Shown: positions 8,534 through 18,300 of the stretch, piece by piece | Numbering within the stretch: position 1 is the first letter of the stretch | Layout: each line of letters opens with the position of its first letter | Origin: Anaerobacillus alkaliphilus | GTDB lineage: Bacteria > Bacillota > Bacilli > Bacillales > Anaerobacillaceae | DNA: 64,000 nucleotides | NCBI RefSeq assembly: GCF_004116265.1 | Contig: NZ_QOUX01000026.1 | Location: 146,371-210,370, forward strand | Reading direction: 5' to 3' | Position numbers and translations under genes: made by a program | The notes under the pieces: model-generated | Told to the model about the DNA's origin: nothing | Seen by the model: only the letters and a program-made list of their open reading frames with translations | Databases searched by the model: none

Positions 8534-9260
8534 TTCCTTTCTCTACTTTTTCAGACTGACCATAACCATGTTCATTGATATGCTCTTCATCAATTACTGG
8601 GATCGCTCCTAGGACTGGAAGACCTAATAATTTTTCTATATCTTCTTCAGTACGAACTGTGTTGTTTAAGAACTCAAGTAAGAATGCTAATCCAACACTT
8701 GTCATTAACCCAACAACAAACGCAATCGCCATATTTAAGTTCGGCTTAGGTGAAATTGGCGTTGGCACGGCTGACAATTCTGCTCGTGATAAAATATGAA
8801 TGTTATCTACTTTCAATAAATACTGTATCTCCCGTTGAAATACTTCTGCAGTTACATTGGCAATTTCGGTTGCCAACACTGGATTTGTATCTTGAACCGT
8901 AATCTTCACAACTTGAGATCGTCCTTCTTGAGATACCGTAAGTTGTGTAGCAATATTTCTATCGATCCCGATTTCTTCTTTTACTTGATTTAAAATATAC
9001 GGACTTTTCATAATCACGTTATACGTTTCAATGTATTTCGAATCTGAGTCAAAAGGATTACCACCAGATAATAACGATGAGATTGACCCAGCCGCTGCTT
9101 GACTGACTAATATTTGTGTTGAAGCCTGGTACTTAGGTGTGATCACAAAATAACTCATAATTGCACTAATACCTACAGCTAGGATTGTAATAGATATAAT
9201 TAACGCAATACGTTTTCTTAACGTTTCAAATAACTCTTTTAAGCTAATTGTTTCTTCCAT
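8514..9260 (-). CDS. Wzz-type chain-length modulator and kinase activator (YwqC/CapA-like)
   Basis: The protein has the Wzz plan: an N-terminal membrane segment (about 20-40), an extracytoplasmic helical domain, and a second membrane segment near 180-205 preceded by the P-x-x-P-x-x-P motif (V-P-T-P-I-S-P-K-P-N). A short cytoplasmic tail follows that should activate the BY-kinase. I place the start at ATG 9260 (248 residues, M-E-E-T-I-S-L-K), six bases after GGAGGAAATC; an upstream ATG at 9275 lies before that RBS and would put it inside the coding sequence. It is first in the wzz-kinase-phosphatase operon. Confidence 0.9.
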   Translation of the reverse strand: MEETISLKELFETLRKRIALIISITILAVGISAIMSYFVITPKYQASTQILVSQAAAGSISSLLSGGNPFDSDSKYIETYNVIMKSPYILNQVKEEIGIDRNIATQLTVSQEGRSQVVKITVQDTNPVLATEIANVTAEVFQREIQYLLKVDNIHILSRAELSAVPTPISPKPNLNMAIAFVVGLMTSVGLAFLLEFLNNTVRTEEDIEKLLGLPVLGAIPVIDEEHINEHGYGQSEKVEKGSGKIGA

Positions 9261-9302
9261 GATTTCCTCCATCATTCTCTTTATTTCTACAAAACTAGTA
9301 AA

Positions 9303-9311
9303 ATTATATCA
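9303..9311 (-). promoter_or_regulatory. Extended -10 promoter element for the wzz-kinase operon
   Basis: The minus strand reads TGA-TATAAT, a perfect -10 hexamer with the extended TGn, about 45 bases upstream of the wzz start. A poor -35 (TTCACA, wide spacing) lies upstream, overlapping a motif shared with a giant SLH gene. Confidence 0.55.
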
Positions 9312-9328
9312 CACAAAAAGACATATTT

Positions 9329-9353
9329 GTGAATATTACTACATAGTTTCACA
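9329..9353 (-). promoter_or_regulatory. Shared upstream box, contiguous form
   Basis: On the plus strand this is GTGAATATTACTAC followed directly by ATAGTTTCACA, with GTGAA/TTCAC at the two ends forming an inverted repeat. Both parts recur exactly, in the same order but separated, upstream of the giant SLH gene at 24018-24031 and 24088-24098. It may be a binding site for a common regulator (inference). Confidence 0.45.
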
Positions 9354-9386
9354 GATACATTTCGGGTTATTTCGCGCTTTTTCGCA

Positions 9387-9416
9387 ATAAAAAAGGGTAA
9401 AGTGTCGAACTTTACC
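9387..9416 (-). terminator. Intrinsic terminator after the 237-residue protein gene
   Basis: On the minus strand GGTAAAGT and ACTTTACC form an eight-base-pair stem with a five-base loop, followed by C and TTTTTTATT. Confidence 0.85.
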
Positions 9417-9424
9417 ACCTTAAT

Positions 9425-10138
9425 TTACTTGGTTAATTCTGCTAGCTTTTGAACAGCTCTTTGTTCACGAAGACGCTTTTCCGCTTGGTATTGCGCACGG
9501 AATGGACTAGCTTCGTTTTTAGAAAACCCATTTGCAACTAAGTCTACTTCAAGTTCGGTATAAATACGGTTAAACTGTTGGTCCGAGCTTGACTCTAATT
9601 TTTGAACGTCAGCAATGAGCTTGTTTTGAAAATCACGCATGCTAACATTTTCATTATTGGCTTGTTTTGCTTTCACATCTGCAATAGCAGCATCTAGGAT
9701 TGCATCTAGCTCAGCACTAATTTGCCCTTCTAACGCAAGAAACTTCACCATATATTCCTGTTTGACTTCGCTTATGTTTTTATTATTCTCTGTTGTATTG
9801 TTCGTTGGTTGAGTTTCTGAATTTGCTGCGCTTGTTCCTGTTGTCGGCTGCGTTGATGATGTGAGAGGCTTGTCAGTTGTTACTTCTGTTGATGAGTTGC
9901 TTGTTGATTGGTCATTGTTTGTTGTTTCATTATTTGTTTCTGTTTGTTTATTATCCGGGTTTGTGAACTTTGTCGTATCTACAGTACGAACTTTAATCCC
10001 TTCACTTTCTAAGGCAAAAGCTGCTTCAGCCCCAGATAATTCTACTTTTTCTTTCCATTTGACACTACCAAAAACTACTGCACCAATTGCTGCTACTAAG
10101 CAGAAGGTTACTAGTAAGTTTCTATATACCTTTTTCAT
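9425..10138 (-). CDS. Hypothetical membrane-anchored protein with Thr/Asn-rich linker
   Basis: This 237-residue protein was not recognised. It has a basic N-terminus and one membrane segment or uncleaved signal (about 8-27). A low-complexity Thr/Asn/Ser/Gln linker spans about 55-120 (for example T-E-T-N-N-E-T-T-N-N), and a charged helical C-terminal domain spans about 123-237 with Ala, Glu, Lys and Gln. A surface location is likely, with the linker spanning the wall. The RBS AAGGAG sits upstream of the ATG. It lies between the EPS kinase operon and an SLH gene and ends in its own terminator, so it seems to be monocistronic. It could be a spacer-type wall sensor or a structural protein. Confidence 0.7.
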   Translation of the reverse strand: MKKVYRNLLVTFCLVAAIGAVVFGSVKWKEKVELSGAEAAFALESEGIKVRTVDTTKFTNPDNKQTETNNETTNNDQSTSNSSTEVTTDKPLTSSTQPTTGTSAANSETQPTNNTTENNKNISEVKQEYMVKFLALEGQISAELDAILDAAIADVKAKQANNENVSMRDFQNKLIADVQKLESSSDQQFNRIYTELEVDLVANGFSKNEASPFRAQYQAEKRLREQRAVQKLAELTK

Positions 10139-10333
10139 TTCGACTCTCCTTCGACAAAACTTTTTCTTCGTTTATCATACTTGAATAAAAATTCGGTTTC
10201 AATAACAAGTATGAAAATGGCGCTAACAATTTACTTGTAAAAATACCTTTTTTTAGTAGAATGCTATATTTTTATCAATTATATCAGCCTTAAATACAAA
10301 TGAAAAACCTTCATATTACTTTCTTTACAAAGT

Positions 10334-10346
10334 AGCCCGAAGGGCT
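10334..10346. repeat. AGCCCGAAGGGCT palindrome
   Basis: A five-base-pair hairpin with a GAA loop (plus strand), the same layout as AGCTCGAAGAGCT at 4499-4511 and 11936-11948. No T-run follows here. Confidence 0.5.
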
Positions 10347-10354
10347 CTACCACT

Positions 10355-10401
10355 ACAAAAGAAAACAAACTAGCACTCTATTAACAAAAATGCTAGTTTG
10401 T
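10355..10401 (-). terminator. Intrinsic terminator after the 454-residue SLH gene
   Basis: ACAAACTAGCA (10365-10375) pairs with TGCTAGTTTGT (10391-10401) over 11 bases. The minus strand continues with TTTTCTTTTG. Confidence 0.85.
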
Positions 10402-10411
10402 ATAAATTTCA

Positions 10412-11776
10412 TTATTTCATTTTTACATTAATCGTAATCGAACGGGAATTTCCATTGCTGTCCGTATACGTTCCTGTCACTGCAAAGCTATCTCTTAGCT
10501 CACGGATCAAGCCGAAATCAAGATTTAATTCGGCAATTAACGCCGCAAATGACATGTTGTTTTCACCTTTTGTTAGTGTTTCAGTTTCTGTTCCGCCTAA
10601 AGGATTAGAAACAGTCATCGTCACATTTTCCGAAATCGTCATTTTGCCATCACGAAGTGTGCGATTATTTGGCTCAGCGCTAAGATCAAACGAAATCGTC
10701 GTTGCTGTCGCTGTGTTAGAAACTGCTCCAGTAATTTGTGTACCTGCTGATGTTGTTAAATGAGCAGCTGAGATCATCGGACGTACCATATCACTAGCCG
10801 TTGCATTCACTTGGCCAACGTCATTACCAGAAGTATCTTTTAAATTACCTGTATATGTCACTGAAGGACGAGCATCCGTATCAGCACTTGAACGTTCCGT
10901 TAAGTTTAGGGTAATTGTTGAGCCACTTGTTTGAACAGAAGAAATCGTATAGCCGTTAACCGTAAACTTATTTGCTTCTACCGAACTCGAAGCGATAGAT
11001 ACTGAAAACTGTAAAAGAACTGCATCAATTCTACCGTTATTGTTGCTATCAACAGTGAAGATGCTTGTTAATTGTGTTGACGAACCTACTCCCGGTACTC
11101 CAGGGGCTGGTGCACCAGGAGCTGGAGTTGTTCCACCTTGTGTCGGTATCGTGCCTAGTTCCATCGCACGGAATAAGAAAACTGTGAATTCTGCTCTTGT
11201 TACAAATCCTTTTGGATCAAAGACATCTCCTGGTTTCCCTTTTGTTACTCCATTTTGGTATAGAGTAATCACATCCTGAAGATGGGCCTGTGCAATTAAT
11301 CGTTGGTCATTTATTTTTACCGAAGTAGTTGATACTGGTTTTAACTCAAACGCACGAACTAAGACAGAAGCCATTTGCTCACGCGTTAAGCGATCAGTTG
11401 GCCCAAACGTACCATCCGGGTTTCCACGGAAGATCCCTGCTTGTTTTGTTGCAGCTGCAGCACTCGTGTAGTAAAGTCCCGTACGTACATCCTTAAAGCT
11501 TGTCCCCTGTGCAGCCGGCAGCTTTAAAGCACGTTGGAAAAGTACTGCTGCATCTGCACGGTTTAGTCTGTGATTTGGACGAAATGATCCATCGTCATAT
11601 CCCTTAATAATCCCTTGGTTGGCAAGTGTGATAACATTAGCATAGCCAAATTCACCCGGTTTATAATCTGTAAAAGTCACCTGAGCTGATGCAGGATTAG
11701 CCCATGTCATGATTGGTAATAACAATACTACAGCTAATAGCAATCTTATATATGTAGCTGTCATTTTTCTCATCAT
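10412..11776 (-). CDS. SLH-domain surface protein, 454 residues
   Basis: A signal peptide (about 1-31, ending A-N-P-A-S-A) is followed by three S-layer homology domains at about 33-87, 95-148 and 155-207. Their signatures are G-Y-D-D-G-S-F-R-P, G-N-P-D-G-T-F-G-P and the R-A-E-F motif of the third. SLH triplets bind pyruvylated secondary wall polysaccharide, so the protein should be non-covalently bound to the wall. A Pro/Gly/Ala linker (about 213-231) leads to a Thr/Ser-rich C-terminal half that looks all-beta (T-S-I-F-T-V-D-S-N-N-N-G-R-I-D-A-V), possibly Ig-like. RBS GGAGG precedes the first of two adjacent ATGs. Its function beyond wall attachment is unknown. Confidence 0.9.
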   Translation of the reverse strand: MMRKMTATYIRLLLAVVLLLPIMTWANPASAQVTFTDYKPGEFGYANVITLANQGIIKGYDDGSFRPNHRLNRADAAVLFQRALKLPAAQGTSFKDVRTGLYYTSAAAATKQAGIFRGNPDGTFGPTDRLTREQMASVLVRAFELKPVSTTSVKINDQRLIAQAHLQDVITLYQNGVTKGKPGDVFDPKGFVTRAEFTVFLFRAMELGTIPTQGGTTPAPGAPAPGVPGVGSSTQLTSIFTVDSNNNGRIDAVLLQFSVSIASSSVEANKFTVNGYTISSVQTSGSTITLNLTERSSADTDARPSVTYTGNLKDTSGNDVGQVNATASDMVRPMISAAHLTTSAGTQITGAVSNTATATTISFDLSAEPNNRTLRDGKMTISENVTMTVSNPLGGTETETLTKGENNMSFAALIAELNLDFGLIRELRDSFAVTGTYTDSNGNSRSITINVKMK

Positions 11777-11935
11777 TTATCTCCTCCAAGTCTAGTTATA
11801 CAAAGTTTACAATACCATAGAGTCGTAGATTTTAGTATTGCTTTTTGGTAATTTTCTGGTGGATATGATTGGAAGTTGGTTTGTTGGTATGGGTTAGTTG
11901 GTCAGGTTTCTATATTCATTCGGTTTGTTCGTCTT

Positions 11936-11948
11936 AGCTCGAAGAGCT
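11936..11948. repeat. AGCTCGAAGAGCT palindrome
   Basis: Exact copy of the 13-base palindrome at 4499-4511, here with no T-run on either side, so it is not obviously a terminator. Confidence 0.5.
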
Positions 11949-11973
11949 GATCCTCCCCTATCCAACTAACCAC

Positions 11974-12016
11974 AAAAACGCAAATCAGCCACAAGATGTG
12001 GAAAATCTGCGTTTTT
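11974..12016. terminator. Strong hairpin with A-run and T-run, bidirectional terminator
   Basis: AAAAACGCA (11974-11982) pairs with TGCGTTTTT (12008-12016), with an inner CCAC/GTGG helix. It could terminate transcription of the small structured segment at 12073-12210 on the minus strand. Confidence 0.75.
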
Positions 12017-12072
12017 GGTTTATATTATAAGCTCTGTCTCACATAAAATTTTCTGTAACCCACAACCATCAA

Positions 12073-12186
12073 TTACCTTAGTAGACGAACTTGCCGTTGT
12101 TGTTTGGCAACAACGGTATAGCTTGTCAGTACTTGTCCAAAGACAAGAAAAAAACATAAAATGATGAGATGAGTCTCATCTGACAT
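12073..12186 (-). CDS. Possible small membrane protein (37 residues), start unclear or frameshifted
   Basis: A frame from ATG 12186 to TAA 12073 encodes an acidic N-terminus (M-S-D-E-T-H), one membrane-length hydrophobic stretch (L-I-I-L-C-F-F-L-V-F-G) and a basic tail (K-Q-Q-R-Q-V-R-L-L-R), a classic layout for tiny membrane proteins. It has no RBS of its own. A strong RBS (AAGGAGG, 12204-12210) serves ATG 12197, which is out of frame and stops after 23 codons. Adding one base after that ATG would give a continuous 41-residue protein. The segment also holds three perfect hairpins, so an RNA role is possible. It lies between two terminators. Confidence 0.4.
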   Translation of the reverse strand: MSDETHLIILCFFLVFGQVLTSYTVVAKQQRQVRLLR

Positions 12187-12227
12187 TTGCTCGTCATTGT
12201 TTTCCTCCTTTAAAGGTTAGTTTCGAA

Positions 12228-12294
12228 AAAATAAGGGTCTTACCCTAGATTTGGCCCCTTAAAAGGAAAATACAAATCTGCTAAGGTACGACCC
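12228..12294 (-). terminator. Terminator of the first giant SLH gene
   Basis: AAGGGTCTTACC-type sequence at the left pairs with GGTACGACCCTT at the right, with CTAGATTTG/CAAATCTG inside, and the minus strand continues TTATTTTTT. It resembles the terminator after the paralogous gene at 24440-24497. Confidence 0.85.
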
Positions 12295-12311
12295 TTCATC
12301 GTTGTTAAAGC

Positions 12312-15300
12312 TTAGTTTTTCGTTTCGCCATTTCGTAAAATTTCATAAGCACGATCAAGTAGTTTGTCAGTTTCCTCTAATTCAGGGAATTGCGCAATGT
12401 ACGCATCCACTTCTTTCATTAACTTATCCACTACTTCAAATGAAACCCAAGGTTGAAGTTCATCTTCGGATATAAAGAGTCCTTCGACTGTTTTCATTAA
12501 GTTCTTAATAGATTGTTCCAAGTTTTGAGTTTGTTCCTCAACTTTAATCGTAACGTAGATCGTCTTACTTACTGATTGATCAGCCTTAGTAAAGGTTAAC
12601 GTTACCCTCTCTGTCACAGAATGCGAGATGCTATTCGTATTTCCGAGATATACTGAATTCGTTGTTTCAGATACAGTTAAGTAATTCGAATGTAACTGCT
12701 CTCCTGTTACTTGTAACGTAATCGTATCGTTCACTTCCACACCATCTTTAAGGCGAATGATAAGGTTTGTAATATCACCTTCTTGGCCAACAGCGATAGT
12801 TGCCATATCTTCGTATTTCTCAAGTTCGAGTTCTAATTCTACTAGAACCTCTTCCGGAGTTGGAACCGGTGAAACAGGAGGTGCAGTTGGTGGGTGGACC
12901 GGCGGGTGGTTAACCACTTGAACAACTTGACGAAGCTTAGCCACTGTCAGTCCTTCACCACTGTCGATTAGCTCCTGAATTCGTTGTTTATAGAGGTTGT
13001 GATTATTGTAATTCACATACGTATAATCAACCTGCTTATAATTTATGATTACTTCTAACTCATATAAGTCTAACTCGTTAAGGTCCTCAGTTATTTTTGT
13101 TAAGAAAGTAGTGATCATTCGATCGTTCACACCTAGCACAATCTCAATAATGTCCTCTTTCGTTAGCTCATCTCCGGCTTGAACTCGTATATTGATCGCT
13201 GTTCGGTATTCATCAATGGCTCTATAAATATCTAAGAGATTTTTATACCCAACTAAATCCTCCAATTGATACCAGTGGAATTGGGTTGGATTATTTACAA
13301 TCACTGCAAGTTTCTCAGCCACTTCACGGGCTTCAACTTCTTCATTTACTTTAATAACAATTTGTTCAACTTGGGCCTTTGTTAAATTGCCGTGCGTGTT
13401 GTAGTGATCATTGAGCTGCTTACGATATTCTTCCTCGTTCTTCCATAGAATAAAATCATATACATGATCATAGTCATATTTAAATAATTCACGAAGCGTG
13501 TACACGTCGACATTTAAAGGATTATCATTGATAACTGCTAACAACTTGGACTCATTCACTTCTTGAACTAAGTTTGTTAGTTCTTCAACAGTTATCGACC
13601 CGTTCTCTTCTATAAAAGCAGTAACTGCTTGGCGATAGTCTTGTAAGTTATGGTATTTAACCAAGTCCCAACCAATAACCTGTGCAAGTTCCCAATCCTC
13701 AAAGCCAGTTCTGTTATTAATAACGGCTTGAAGCGCCTCATGTTTGTTAATCCCATCAACAATTCTCGAAATATCTTCAACCGTTAATTTTTTTCCTTCC
13801 GCATTGTCATGTGCTAATTTAATTGCCACACGATAAGCATTCAAGAACTCAGAATAAGAATGAACATTGCCTCGGTTTAGCACCTCTTCTAGATGACGCA
13901 TCGTAAATGTTTCTGGGTTTGCATTGATATAAGCTAAGCTTAGATCTCTATTCGTATCCCAAACAACACGTTGAACATCAGCATGTGTAAGGTTACCATT
14001 CTTTGTATGCCATGCTGCAATTGCTTGGCGATACTCTGGTAAGCGATCTTCTCTGTCATGACTAACTCCTACTAGTAAATGAAGCGCACTAAATGTGAAA
14101 CTAGTAGGTTTGTCGTTAATCTCTTTTAGCGCAGCCTCTACTTGTGCTCTATAGAATGACTGGTTTGCATCATGTAATACTGAGACAATTTCAGCAACAG
14201 TTAAATGACGATTTAATTGCTCTAATTTCTTCTTAACCTCTGAACGATAATGCCCCAGTCTTTCCTCGTAAACTGATACATCCCATTGGAAATGAAGGAG
14301 TGTTACAAAGGTAAACGTGTCTGGATTTGCATTAATTTCTGCCGCCGCGATGTTTTGAAGGTCCTCAGTATATAGCTGATTTCCTCTATTTATTGCTTGA
14401 TACATTTCATGAATTGTTAGGTGACCGCCTTTTTCGGCTATCTTTTCTTTAATCGCTTGTCGATAGTATTCCAGACGATCTTCTACTACGTAGGCTCTAA
14501 TCTTCCTCAACGTCTCAAATGTAAACGTATCTGGATTTGCATTAATGTGAGCTAAGGCTTCTAGTTCCATTAGTTCAGCTGCTAATTGATTGGCTTCATT
14601 AATTGCATTCTCAATTTCATTCAAAGTAAGTGCGGTACCTTTATCAGTGCGCTTCTCTGCAATCACTTGACGGTAATATTGAAGTCGCTCTTCAAGTAGG
14701 TGTACATGAAGACCTAATTTTGTTAATGCCTCGAAGCTAAATCCACTTGGATTATCATTGATTTCTGCTAATGCTTCCGTAAATAGCGACTCATTAATTG
14801 AAACAACTAGATTTTCTAGTTCTTTTACTGTAGTAAAAGGTTTTTCCTGATTTATCAACCGATCAATGATTGCTGCTTTATATGCATTAAAGTTTTCTTC
14901 TCTAATAATTGGTAACCAATTAAGTGCCTGATTTAATTGCTGCAGTGTCAGGTCCTCTGGATGATTATTAATTGCTGCAAGTCTACTTTGGCCATTAACA
15001 GTTTGGATAATAGTAGTGATTTGTTCCACTGTTAAACTTCCATAGTTTTCATGAGAAGTAATCGCCTCATGATATGCGTTAAACAAATTCCTTTGAATGT
15101 TATAGCCTTGTGCCACATACCATAAATCATCATACGTAAAGTGAGCGTTGGCATTAATGTATTTTGCCATTTCCGTATTATTTACGCTCATAATTATTTG
15201 TTGAACAGCTTGCTCAGTTAACCACCCGAGAGTAGACTTACGTTCAACAAGCGCTTGGCGATATTGGCTCATAAACTGTTGTCTAACGTTATGTGCTGCA

Positions 15301-18300
15301 CGATTTAACCATTCGAAGCTAACTGTTTCAGTTTCATCATTTACAATTTCTAAAGCAATTGCTCTGATATTGTTGTTCACTACATTAACAGCCGCTTCAA
15401 CTTCTTGCTTAGTTAAGTTCGCACCTTTTTGAGTACGTCTTTGATTAATTTCTTGCTGATAATAGCTTAATAGATTCTGATCTGCATAGACGTTAATCGC
15501 AGAAAATAAGTCGCTAATACTAAATGTTAGTGGATTGGCATTAATTCGAGCCAACGCCTGTGTTTGGTTAATAGCCCTAACGACATTTTCAATCTCTTGT
15601 TTCGTTAAAGGTACCTCAGAAGCATTAACAGCCTCTACTAATGCAACACGATAAGCATTTAGATATTCCTGTCTAGCGCTATAAATTCCAGCTATTTGTA
15701 ACATTTGATACGTTACTTCAGCTGGTTTTTTATTGATTTGATCTAGCATTGTTTCTTGAATATTATTATTCGTTTCAATCACTAAATCAGCTAACGTATC
15801 AATCGTAAACGGCTTGGCTGCCTTATTAATAGCTTCTTGGTAATAGCTAACTAACTCCGAACGTACTGTTGCGTCACGATAGTACGAGAAAAAAGTATGG
15901 TTACCATCACGAGTTCTAAACGCTAATGCATCACGTAGCAACTCAAAACTTACGTTAGTTGGAGTTAAATTGATTGTTTCAAGAGCAACAAAGCGATCAA
16001 CGCTACCAACCACTTCTTCAATCAATGGACGAGTTAGAGTCATGTCGCTAAAGCGGTTGGTCATCGCTTCACGGTACCTTGCCAAATTCGCTGCTTTCGC
16101 CCAGCTTACTACCTCTTGTAAGTCAGTAAAGCTAAAGTTAGAACAATTGTTATTAATACGTTCAACAGCAGAAGCTAATGACTGACTGTTTACTGTTAAG
16201 ATAACCACTTGAATTGCTTCAATTGTTAACACACCATCTTTACGAGCTTCCACAAGCGCTTGACGATATTCAGCAAAACGCACAAACACTAATTCATTAA
16301 TGCCTATTTGCTGAAGTGCATAATAATCAATTGTTTCAGGGTTGTTATTAAGGGCATCTAGAGCCGACACTCTAGAAATACTATTGTACACCTGGTTTAA
16401 GTCATGAGCTGTTAAGTCCCGTTGAACTTCAGCCTTAAGTTTTACTAAAGCATCTAAGAACAGTGGGAACATCCAGTTGTTTACATAAACCAATGGTTCA
16501 AAGACATCTGGTGTCATCGCCGGTAAATTGCCGTTAATCGCAGCTAACTTTTCTTTTTCAGCCGCCTCGTTCACTCCAATAATTAACTGACGAAGTTCCG
16601 GTTGGGTTAACAAACCATTTGCTAGCGCATCACGTATTGCTTGTTTATACTTCTCGAAGTAAGTTGGATAGAATTGTACATGTTCTCTATAGCCAACCGC
16701 CCAACTTAGGTTATTGATGGTAAACTCAGGGTTCGTTAACACTTGTTCTACCGCATAGGCATGAGTAGAGTCTTGGACGATGGTAATAACTTCATTTCTC
16801 GATAATGAGCCTTGCTTAGCAGCTTTTGCCGCTGCTAATAAATCACGAGCGTTTTCAAAGTTCTCTTCATAAGTCCAAACAAGAGTTGATAATAAACTAT
16901 AAGTTAAGTTGGCAATGTCGTCATTAATTACGTCGAGCGCTTCTTGGCCATTTGTTGTACCTCGTTCATGAACAATTTGAACAAGTCCTTTTAGGATGGC
17001 TAACGTTAATTCTTCGTCACCTTTTAAGAACTCAATAATCTCCTGACGATACTCTTCAAGTAATGCTGGTTCTACTCTATCATTAACAGCTGTTTGCAAA
17101 TGATAGTAATCAAAACCTTCTGGGTTTCGAACAATCTCTGCTAAACTACTAATTGGATCTGCATGTCTTGGTCGCGCTGGTTTGAAGCTTTCTAACTCAG
17201 CTTCAAGAGCTAAATATCTCTCATAACCTTCTTGGTCAAAGTCACTTGCTTGGACCCCTAGGCTAAATGCTTCTTGAACCGCTAAATACGCTGTTAAGTA
17301 AACTACTTGAGCCTCAGCTGCATTTTCTGATGTAACTGTTCCAAAATCTTTAAGTTCTACTAGTAATTCATTCGCGTGGGCTAATGCTTCTTCTAACGAA
17401 AGACCGAACTCTTCTAGTCGCTCTAGAACAGCTGCAAGTTTGTCTAAACCAACAAGCTGTGTTTCTGCAACTCCTAGATCACGAGCTTGCTTCACTAAGT
17501 TTTGTGCTAGGCTCACCTTCATCCGTACTTCTTGAAGATTTCCTTCATTAACCTCAGATGCTAGTGGTAAGTTCGCTAACGCTTCATTCGCTTTCGCTAA
17601 TGCTTCTACTTGTGCCGCTTCGATCTCTTGGATTTTTGCTTCTGCTAGTGCGAGTTTACTAATACCAACAAAGTCTCCATCAACCGCACCTTTTGTTCTT
17701 GCATCTGCCACCGCTTGTTGTGCAGCTACCAGCTTCGCCTTCGTATCTGCGAGATTTTGAGGTGTAATTAATGACTGGATTGGTACTAAAGTAATTTTTT
17801 CATTAGCAATTTTAATTGCTGCAGACTTCGCTTCTACTAACTGTTTCACTTTTGCTTGAACAGCAGTGAAAGCTGCAAGGTTTTCAAATTCACTTTCGTA
17901 AGCTCCTACAGCTATTGCTCGCTCAATTGCACCTTCTAAAAATTCAACTCTCTCTTTTACCGCTGCTAGATTTTCATAATTGATCTCTGTTACAGCTGGT
18001 AATTCAGAGATTAATAAGTTTACTAAAACAATGTTTCCATAGAGGTCCTCGAAGAATACGGCTACTGCCTCTTTTGCTGCAGCAAGAACATCTAACCCTA
18101 CAAAGTCAGCTTCCACTGCACCTTTTGCTTTCGCATCGGTGATTAGCGATTCTGCTTGCTTAATCTTGTCAGATACAGCTCTGAAATTTGCTACCGTAAT
18201 TTCTGAAGCCGCTAAAATTTCCGCTAACGCTGCATTTGCCGCTTCGATTGCTTCTAGCTTTTGAATATTAATTTCTTCAATTCTATCTTGAAGTGGCGCT

